Shown here piece after piece: positions 9,291-18,000 of a DNA stretch of 64,000 bases (positions within the stretch are counted from its first letter, which is position 1; each line of letters starts with the position of its first letter). The position numbers were made by a program, and so were the translations under genes. This stretch comes from Burkholderia metallica. GTDB lineage: Bacteria > Pseudomonadota > Gammaproteobacteria > Burkholderiales > Burkholderiaceae. The notes below the pieces were generated by a model. The model worked only from the letters and a program-made list of their open reading frames with translations. It made no database searches and was not told the origin of the DNA. The stretch lies in NCBI RefSeq assembly GCF_902832845.1, contig NZ_CADFDB010000002.1, positions 124,001 through 188,000 of the forward strand, given 5' to 3'.

Positions 9291-9359
9291 CATTGCCTCA
9301 TGGATCCATGAATCGTTGTGCAGGACAAAATCCGGTCTCGCCTGGTCGACGCATGCGCG

Positions 9360-9554
9360 CTAGTCCGCACACCGATTCAGCCACAGACGGCCTGCCGCCG
9401 TCATGTTGATCGAACCGCCGGTGCGCGACTCGTATGCAAGCCCGTGAGCCAATAGTTCAGCGGCTATGGCGCGTGGAATATCAGCCTGGGAATCCGGAAT
9501 TCGATCAAGCGATTTGAGGGTCTCGACGACCTCGAGTGAAAGTGGGATGCACAT
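9360..9554 (-). CDS. small hypothetical protein, winged-helix-like
   Basis: A 64-residue protein beginning MCIPLSLEVVETLKSLDRIP. GAGGAGG six bases before the ATG fixes this start, although the frame stays open further upstream. The pattern 'IAAELLAHGLAYESRTGGSINMTAAGRLWL' (a helix ending in a glycine turn, then a Gly-flanked strand and T..G) resembles the recognition helix and wing of a winged helix-turn-helix. The 73-residue protein at 39610 has the same skeleton, so they may be distant relatives. DNA binding is a guess. Confidence 0.6.
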   Translation of the reverse strand: MCIPLSLEVVETLKSLDRIPDSQADIPRAIAAELLAHGLAYESRTGGSINMTAAGRLWLNRCAD

Positions 9555-9817
9555 GGCGGCCTCCTCGGTGTTGAGTTCATCGTGAACCGGAAGACGCGCG
9601 TCGGTCTGTACGGTATCGACTATTTGGAAGCAGATTCTTCCGCAACCGCACCGCAACCCGGTGATTGACCCGCATTGAAAATATGATTCGGCATCCGATA
9701 TTGTTATTGCGAAACCATGGTCGAGCGCGCACACTGAAGATACCTGCCGGTTTGTTGCCAAGGCATCGGCGCCCTTGAATCCTTCGGCGCCAACCGTTGC
9801 TCTGTCAGGAGCAAATC

Positions 9818-10090
9818 ATGACCATCCCCACGCTCGAATATCGCGGACATGAACTCCGCGTCTATTCACAAATGCTTTTCCCGCCGTTCGGCGATCCCCA
9901 CGCTCCCGGCCCGAGGCGTTTTGCTTCAATCGTGCGCATCGACACGATTCCGGCTACCTCCGCAACGGCACCGCGTTACTCGACCATTTTCGAGCATGGC
10001 GCTCCGCAAACGGCGGCGCTCGCACTCGACCTAGCGATGCAATTCGGCAAGGACATCGTGGACGGCAAGATCGCCCCTGCGGCGATCTGA
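9818..10090 (+). CDS. hypothetical protein
   Basis: A 90-residue protein beginning MTIPTLEYRGHELRVYSQML, chosen because AGGAG stands seven bases before the ATG at 9818 (a TTG at 9797 has no such support). The opening 'YRGHELRVYS' recalls the 'YRGHEIRV' opening of the 80-residue protein at 54638, so the two may belong to related small families. No known domain. It is divergent from the 9554 gene across a 263-bp gap and is followed 52 bp later by another small gene. Confidence 0.6.
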   Translation: MTIPTLEYRGHELRVYSQMLFPPFGDPHAPGPRRFASIVRIDTIPATSATAPRYSTIFEHGAPQTAALALDLAMQFGKDIVDGKIAPAAI

Positions 10091-10142
10091 TTCGTCCGCC
10101 GCATCCGGCCCGACGCGAGCACACCTCACTCAGGAGCAATCC

Positions 10143-10322
10143 ATGAAATATCACTCAGGCACCTCAATCGATCGGCGCGATGACGCGACCCGGAAAAAGC
10201 AGCGGGATGATCTGGCCCGTGCCGACGTCGAACGCGCCGAAAAGCGCATTCGCCAGGATGCCGGCATCAATTCCAATGCAAGCAAGTGGCGTTATTCGCA
10301 CCCAGACAATCGGGCGAGATGA
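10143..10322 (+). CDS. very small hydrophilic hypothetical protein
   Basis: A 59-residue, strongly charged protein starting MKYHSGTSIDRRDDATRKKQ, likely helical across the Arg/Asp/Glu/Lys-rich middle and too short for common length cut-offs. AGGAG is seven bases before the ATG, the same spacing as the preceding gene, and the 52-bp gap suggests one transcript with it. No family is recognised. Confidence 0.5.
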   Translation: MKYHSGTSIDRRDDATRKKQRDDLARADVERAEKRIRQDAGINSNASKWRYSHPDNRAR

Positions 10323-10386
10323 GCGGCGCTTGCGCCGCACACTGTGGCATGCCGGTCCCGCATGGCGGGTCACCGGCGTGCCGGGA

Positions 10387-11568
10387 TCACGCATACTGGC
10401 GCAGGCGCATCGAGAAATCGGCAATCGCCTTGATACCGCTCTGCTCCGCGCAACGGCACCAATCCTGCAACTGAACCAGCAATTGCTCGTGCGACGCGTG
10501 CGACCACGTCCATAGCTCGAGCAACGCCTCGTACATATCGACGTACACGCGCATTCGCCGATTGGCATTGGGGCTCGTCAGCGCCCGCAGATCGGGCTTG
10601 CCTCGATGGCCCCAGGCCTGGCGCAGCCAGCGTTTCATGGCGAGCGCGAACGCGCGCTTGTCGTCGCGGCTCATGTCCTTCATGCGGCGCAGTTCCCGCC
10701 GGCAGGCGGGTTCGAGCATGCGCGCATAGGCGGCCATCACCGCATGGCGGTTGCGGATAACCGCTTGCAGCGTTGCATCGTCGACCACTGCCTTGTTCGG
10801 AAGCAGGCGCGGCTTCGTTGCGAGTCGCCGAACGGTCGCCAGTCTCAACGCCGCCAGCAGGCGGATGTACAGCCAGCCGATGTCGAACTCGAACCATCGG
10901 TTCGACAGCCTCGCGGACGTCACGTATGCGTGGTGATTGTTATGCAGTTCTTCCCCGCCGATCAGGATGCCCAGCGGGAAAATGTTGGTGCTCGCATCGA
11001 GCGTCGCAAAATTCCGATAACCGCTGAAGTGGCCGCAACCGTTGACTACGCCGCCGGCCCAGAACGGAATCCACATCATCTGGATCGCCCACGCCGCCAC
11101 GCCGGGGAGCCCGAACAGCCCGACGTCGATCACGGCGAGCAGCCCGACGCCGAGATTCGGATAGCGGGCATAGACGTGGCGTTCGAGCCAGTCGTCGGGC
11201 GTACCCGATCCAAACCGGCGCAGCGTCTCCTCGTTCCGCACTGCCTCCCGGTACAGTTCCGCGCCGCGAAGCAGCACGGTCGCGAGGCCACGGGTTCGCG
11301 GGCTATGCGGATCCTCCGGGGTCTCGCTTCTCGCGTGATGCTTGCGATGCACCGCGACCCACTGCAGGGTCAGCATGCCGGTCGTCAACCACAGCCAGAA
11401 CCGGAAGAAGTGGCTGACGCACGGGCGCAGATCCAGCGCCCGATGCGCCTGACAGCGGTGCAGGTACACGGTCACGCTGATGATGGTGACATGCGTGAGC
11501 ACGAACACGACCCCCGCAAGCTGCCACCAGGACAGCCTCAGCTCGCCGTTCAGGAGAAATGCCGACAT
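10387..11568 (-). CDS. membrane fatty-acid desaturase
   Basis: A 393-residue membrane protein carrying the three histidine boxes of the acyl-lipid/acyl-CoA desaturase family, which bind the di-iron centre: HRCQAH, HRKHHA and HNNHH, separated by hydrophobic segments in the usual order. These enzymes use O2 to place double bonds in acyl chains and so adjust membrane fluidity. The C-terminal 150 residues after the last box are hydrophilic and longer than in minimal members. The ATG at 11568 has CCGGAG about ten bases upstream; a GTG at 11589 is an alternative. In this block the gene fits an envelope-adaptation role. Confidence 0.9.
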   Translation of the reverse strand: MSAFLLNGELRLSWWQLAGVVFVLTHVTIISVTVYLHRCQAHRALDLRPCVSHFFRFWLWLTTGMLTLQWVAVHRKHHARSETPEDPHSPRTRGLATVLLRGAELYREAVRNEETLRRFGSGTPDDWLERHVYARYPNLGVGLLAVIDVGLFGLPGVAAWAIQMMWIPFWAGGVVNGCGHFSGYRNFATLDASTNIFPLGILIGGEELHNNHHAYVTSARLSNRWFEFDIGWLYIRLLAALRLATVRRLATKPRLLPNKAVVDDATLQAVIRNRHAVMAAYARMLEPACRRELRRMKDMSRDDKRAFALAMKRWLRQAWGHRGKPDLRALTSPNANRRMRVYVDMYEALLELWTWSHASHEQLLVQLQDWCRCAEQSGIKAIADFSMRLRQYA

Positions 11569-11656
11569 ACCGGTCGCACTCCGGGTCACGCATGTATCCG
11601 CGCGCGCTTCGCCGCGACGGCGAGTGCGCGTGCCGATTCCCTACCCGTCGGCCGGC

Positions 11657-11875
11657 CTATTTCCCGACCTGGTTGCCGACAACGCCGCCGACGGCCGCGC
11701 CGCCCACCGTGCCCAACGCACTGCCGCCCGTCAGGACCGCGCCGGCGACGCCACCGACACCCGCCCCGATCACGGTATCCGTTCCGCGGCGAGACATACC
11801 GCCGCAACCCGCCAGCACGACGATCGTCAATGTGACGATCGCCATCTCGACTGCCATGGAATGTAGCTTTCTCAT
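11657..11875 (-). CDS. glycine-zipper lipoprotein (OsmB-like)
   Basis: A 72-residue protein with a signal peptide ending in the lipobox VVLAGC and a mature part consisting almost wholly of glycine-zipper repeats (GAGVGGVAGAVLTGGSALG, then VGGAAVGGVVGNQVG). It is a predicted outer-membrane lipoprotein of the OsmB/glycine-zipper class. The ATG at 11875 has GAGGGG six bases upstream; an ATG two codons earlier overlaps that site. A CGTACCGG half-site lies about 130 bp upstream (12008-12015). Confidence 0.85.
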   Translation of the reverse strand: MRKLHSMAVEMAIVTLTIVVLAGCGGMSRRGTDTVIGAGVGGVAGAVLTGGSALGTVGGAAVGGVVGNQVGK

Positions 11876-12036
11876 GATCATCCCCTCGGGTTGCCGCCGC
11901 GCCGTCCGATCCGGCACGACGCACGGAAGCCCATGCGCTGACATCCCGATGAAATTCGGGACGTCGGTTCATGATGGGCGGTGAATCGCGCGCAGTCCGT
12001 CCGCTAACGTACCGGCCCGGATGCCGCCCCGTCGCC

Positions 12037-15000
12037 TCACAGAAGCACCGCTTGCGCCGCCCCCAGCGTCACGACCACGCTGTGACGCCGACCGTCGTCC
12101 ACGAGTCGCACCATCGCTTCTCCGGCGGCGAGCCGCACGCCATCCACGACGAGGCGGGACACGCCGCCGCTGACGTCGTCCGGATTCTCGACGACGATGT
12201 CGTAGTGCGACGCCCCGTGGCGCAGCGTTGCCCTGAAGCCCGGCCAGGATCGCGGTATGCACGGTTGAATGGACAGCATGTCGCCATGCCTGCGCAGGCC
12301 GAGCAGGCCTTCGATGCCCGCACGATATAGCCAGCCCGCCGAGCCGGTGTACCAGGTCCATCCGCCACGGCCGACATGCGGCGCGACCGAATAGACGTCG
12401 GCCGCGACCACGTATGGTTCCACCCGATAACGATTCGCGCCGCTGCGCGTGCGGCTGCGATTGACCGGATTGAGCAGCGCGAACAGCTTCGCGGCGCGAT
12501 CTCCGTCACCCATTTGCGCAAACGCAAGCACCGACCACGTGGCCGCATGCGTGTACTGGCCGCCGTTTTCCCGGATGCCCGGCGGATAACCCTTGATATA
12601 GCCGGGATCGACCGGCGATCGATCGAACGGCGGCGCAAACAGCAATGCCAAGCCATCGTCGCGGCGGATCAGCCGCGCTTCCAGCGCGTCCATTGCCTGC
12701 GCGGCGCGCGCCGGGTCCGCCGCGCCCGACAGCACGCTCCACGACTGCGCGATCGCGTCGATCGCACATTCGGCGTTGCCGGCCGAGCCGAGCGGTGTAC
12801 CGTCGTCGAAGTAGCCACGCCGATACCAACCGCCATCCCACCCCGCATCGGCAAGCGCATCGCGCAACGCGCCGGCGCGCGTCAGCCAGCGCGCCGCCAG
12901 TTCGCCCGCGCCGCGCGCCGTGGCGAGCGGGGCGAACGCCGTGAGCGTCGCATGCAGGAACCACCCGAGCCAGACGCTTTCGCCCCGCCCGGCCTCGCCG
13001 ACCCGGTTCATGCCGTCGTTCCAGTCGCCCGTGCCGATCAGCGGCAGGCCATGCTCGCCGACCTGCGCGAGACTCGACTCCAGCCCGCGCACGCAATGGT
13101 CGAACAGCGACGCGCTCGTTTCCGAGACGCGCGGGATGAAGAACGCGTCGTGCTCGTCGGCGGCCAGCGGTCGCCCGTCGATGAACGGGATCGACGCATC
13201 GAGAATCGCGCGGTCGCCGCTGACATCGACGTAGTGCGCAACCGCATGGGCGAGCCAGACGCGATCGTCGGAGATCCGCGTGCGTACGCCGCTGCCGCTT
13301 TCGGGCAGCCACCAGTGCTGCATGTCGCCCTCGGGAAACTGGCGCGCCGCCGCCCGCAACAGATGCTCGCGCGTCAGGGCCGGGCGGGCGACCGTGAGCG
13401 CCATGCCGTCCTGCAGCTGGTCGCGAAAACCGTACGCGCCGCTCGCCTGATAGAAGCCCGCACGCGCCCAGATCCGGCACGACAGCGTCTGGTACAGCAG
13501 CCAGCGATTCAGCATCAGATCCATCGCGCGATCGGGCGTTTCGACCTGAACGGCGCCGAGCGTCTCGTCCCAGAACGCCGTCACGGCGGCGAATATCGCG
13601 TCGAGATCCGCCTGACGGTAATGCGCGATCAACTGTCGCGCCGCTGCCGCATCGGCGCCTTCGCCGAGCAGCAAGACGATTTCGACGCTGCCGCCGGGTT
13701 CGAGATCGACCGTGGTCTGCAACGCGGCACACGGGTCGAGCCCGGCGCCGACGCGGCCCGACAACGGCGACGCGCCGGCGCTGCCCGGAAAACCGGCGGG
13801 ATCGCTCAGGACGCCATTGCGGCCGATGAACTCGCGCCGGTCCGCGCTCCACGAGGTTTGCAGGCCGCATAAATCGGCGAACGCCACGCTGCCGCGATAC
13901 ACCTGACTCCAGTCGTTGCGGGCAAACAGCGCGCCGGTCGGCGGATCGATCTCGCTCGCGGTGTGGGGCGCCGCGACGCTGCGCGGCGCCCCCAGCGCCC
14001 ACTCCGCATAGGTGGCGACGGACAGCCGGCGGCGCCGACTCGACAGGTTGCGCAACGTCAGCCGGGAAATCTTGACAGGATCGGCCAGCGGCACGAACTG
14101 CAGCAACTCGACGGCGACGTCGGCGGCGGAATGCGCAAACCGGCTGTAGCCCTGGCCATGACTCGCCACGAAAGCGCTCGCGCTCGGCGCGTCGTCGCCG
14201 ATCGAACCCGCCTGCGGTCCCCAGCGCACGCCCGTCTCGTCGTCGCGGATGTAGAACACTTCGCTCGGCGGATCGGTGACCGGGTCGTTCGACCACGGCG
14301 TCAGCGGATGCTCGCGGCTGTTCGTCACCCAGGTATAGCCGCCCCCCTCCACCGATGTCAGGAAGCCGCACGACGGATTCGCGACGACGTTGACCCACGG
14401 CATCGGCGTGCATTGACCGGGCTGCAGGATCACGACGTATTCGCGGCCGCCGCGCGCGAAACCGCCGATGCCGTTGAAGTATTCGAGACCGGCGCCGGCC
14501 TGTGCGCCCTTCGGTGACGGATTCGCAGGCGGCAGCAGCGGCGGGCTCGCGGCATCCGGGCGCGCGGGCAGCGGCGACGCCCCGAGGCGCCGCAATTGAT
14601 CCACCAGCCGGCCGTTGCGCGCGGCAAGCACGGCCCGCGCAACCGCCGGAAACAGCGCGCGCGCCGCCACCGCCATCAGGTCCTCGCGCAGCACGAAAAT
14701 ACTGCCGCGTCCGGCTTCGCCCGGCGGCTGCCGGGGCCGCACCAGCCCCTCGAGCGCCGCCTGCAAATCCTGCACATACGACGCCGCGCGCTCGTTGATG
14801 ATGACCAGATCGACCTCGAGCCGCTTCATCCGCCAGTACTCGTGCGCGCGAATCAACTGCCGCACCATGGCGACGTGCTCGATGTCGTCGATCCGGACCA
14901 GCAGTATCGGCAGATCCCCCGATACGCCATGCGTCCATAACGGCGACGCGCCCACGCCTCCCGCCGCCGATACCGCCGCCGCATGGCGCAGCAGCGCCGC

Positions 15001-18000
15001 GGAGCCCGGCCGCATCGACGCATCGCTGTAGAGCATGTATCCGGCCAGCTGCTGGAACAACGCGGCCTCGTCGAGGCTCACCGCGCTGTGCCGCAGCTGC
15101 ACCTGCGCCTGGGTCCACGCGAGCATCGCCGCACGCGCGAACGATTCGCCGTCGCGATGCTTGTCGACCAGATCGAGCAACTGCGTGCGCGAATCCGCGA
15201 CGATGGTCCAGTAGACGATGCTCGCCTTCGCGCCCGGCTCGATGCGCAGTTGCCGCCGCAACGTGAACGCCGCGTCCAGCACCGCGCCTTCGGAAGCGCT
15301 CAGCGCACGCCGTTCGGTCAGCGCAAGCGGCAAGCGAACGCTGCGTCCGCGTCCGATGACACGCAATCGATCGGTATCGAATTCTTCCGCGCCGACGGTT
15401 TCGCCGACAGTCACCGCCAGATGAGCGGCCCAAACCTCCGCCTCGTTCGGCGCGCGCTTGCGGCGCGTCGCCAGGATGGCGCCGGATGCCGGCATGTACT
15501 CGGTCTCGATGAACAGCTTCGAGAATGCAGGATGCGCGTGATCGGCGGCGGCCGGCGCGAGCACGATTTCCGCGTACGACGTGAATTCGATCACGCGCGG
15601 CCGGGTGCCCGTGTTGGCTACCGACACTCGACGCACCTCTGCGTCGTCCTCGGCGGATACCACCACCTCGAGCGACGTCGTCAAGGTGCCGTCGCGACGC
15701 ACGAACTCGGCGCGATCCTCGGTGAACGTCACGTCGTAGCTGTCCGGTACCACGCCAGTGGGCTGCCATGTGGCCGACCAGACGTCACCGCTCTCGGCGT
15801 CTCGCAGATACAGATAGCTGCCCCAATCGTCGCGCGTCGCGTCCTCCCGCCAGCGCGTAACGGCCAGATCGTCGCGACGGCTGTAGCCGGACCCCGCGGC
15901 CGTGAGCATCACGGCATAGCGGCCGTTGGACAGCAGATGCGTGACGGGGGCGGGATCGTTCGCGGACAGCAGGCGCCGCGCCACGCCGGCATCGATCCCA
16001 TGCATCCTGCCGGCGGGGCGCGTGTCGACCCGCGGCCGCCCTGCCGCGACCCGGCCCGGCACCCGCTCCTGCAACAGCAGCTCGGTGGCTCGAACGGCCG
16101 GTTCCGCATGGAAGAAGGTGCGAATGCGCCCGCCCAGCAACGCATTGGCGATCGCCACGATCGACATGCCCTGGTGATGCGCCATGAACGCCTGCACGAT
16201 GGCAACCGGCACACCTTCCGGCACGCGTGCGGGCGTATAGTCGAGCGCTTCGTAGAAGCCGAAGCGCCCGCACGCGCCGGCCGTGCGCAGCCGTTCGAAG
16301 TTGCACGCGGCGGCATGCGGCGCGACCATCGCCGCCAGCGCGGTCGCATAGGGCGCGACCACCAGATTCTGGTCGAGATCGCGCTTGAGCCCCAGCTCCG
16401 GCACGCCGAAGCTCGAATACTGATAGGTCAGCTCGATGTCGCGCGTGTTGTACGCCGACTCGGACATGCCCCACGGCAGCCGCAGCCCGTCGCCGTAGGC
16501 GATCTGCCGACGTACCACCAGATGGTTGGTCCGCGCGAGCAGGCTGCTGTCCGGCGCGCGCATCACGAGCGACGGCATCAGGTATTCGAACATCGATCCC
16601 GACCACGAGACCAGCGCGGCGCCGTGCCCGATCGGCGTCGCCAGGCGGCCGAGCCGGAACCAGTGGCGCGCCGGGACATCCCCTTTCGCGATCGCGACGA
16701 AGCTCGCCAGGCGAGCCTCCGACGCCAGCAGGTCGTAGTTGCCCGGATCGCGCTGGCCGTCGGCCACGGCATAGCCGATCGAAAGCAGGTTCCGCACCGG
16801 GTCGAGCAGAAAGCCGAACTCCATCGCATAGGCCATCTGCAACGCGGAATCGGCCAGCACCTGAAGACGCTTGTTCAGCACGTCCGCTTCGTCCGGCGTG
16901 CGCGTCGCGTCACGACAATGCCCTTGCACCCCATGCTCCAGCGCCTGCGCCCAGAACAGCACGTCGTCGACGTCGCCGCCCCGCACCCGGCCGACCTCGT
17001 CCATCAGCGCGCGCGCGACGTCGGCGACTGTCGCAGCGAGGATCGTGATCGCGTTCCATTCCGTCGCGGCGCGGCCATCCGTCGCGGCGAGCGTGTCCTC
17101 CAGTTCGGTCGCGGCCCGCTCGAATTCACCGTGCAAGGCCGTCCGGACGTCGCCATTTCGGCACACGGCCTTGCGCAACAGCGCCAGCGTATCGCCGATC
17201 CCTTCATGCGCGGCCTGCCGTCCCACGCCAGCGGGCTGATTCGCCCACGCCCGGCAACCGTTGCCGAGCGCGATCAGGTGCCCGGCGAGATTGCCGCTGT
17301 CGACCGACGATACATACCGCGGCTCGAGAGGCCGCAGGTCGCGCGTGTCGTACCAGTTGTAGAAATGGCCCCGATAGCGCGACATCAGCCGCATCGTCGC
17401 GAGCGTCGCCTCCAGCCGCGACACCGCGTCCTGCGTGCCGAGCCAGCCGAACTCGCGGGCGCTGACGACGGACAACAGGTACAGCCCGATATTGGTGGGC
17501 GAAGTCCGGCGCGCACAAACGGGCTTCGGGTCCTCCTGGAAATTGTCCGGCGGCAGCATCTGATCGTCCGCCGTCACGAACGTCTCGAAATAACGCCAGG
17601 TCCGGCGCGCGTCGAGCCGCAGTTGACGCGCATCGTGCGGGGTCACCGCCAGTTCGCCCGCCGGCCGTGGTGCACGGCTCAGCCAATACGCGATCGCCGG
17701 CGCGGCGAGCCAGACGAGTGCGAACGGCACGGCCAGCCAGCCCGTATGACGATCGAAGCGCCAGCCCGCCGTCAGGCTGGCAGCCGCAGCAAGCAGCGCG
17801 AGCGTCACGCCGCCGCGCATTTGCAGATAGGTGGACGCGAGGGTCCGCCGGTCGCGCGCGCCCGCTGCGGCCGCTGTCGTCCATTCGAGCAGGTGGCGAC
17901 GGCTGATCCCCAAGCGAAACAGCGTACGCGCGATCGCGTCGCCCATCGACCACGCCTGCTGCGGCAGCATGACGATCGACAGGCCGAACCGCGTCAACGC

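Noticed and set aside
9665-9690. FNR-like box (TTGAC-N4-ATTGA) in the gap before the 9818 gene
   Set aside because: Deviates from TTGAT-N4-ATCAA in both halves, and the right half is not the inverted complement.
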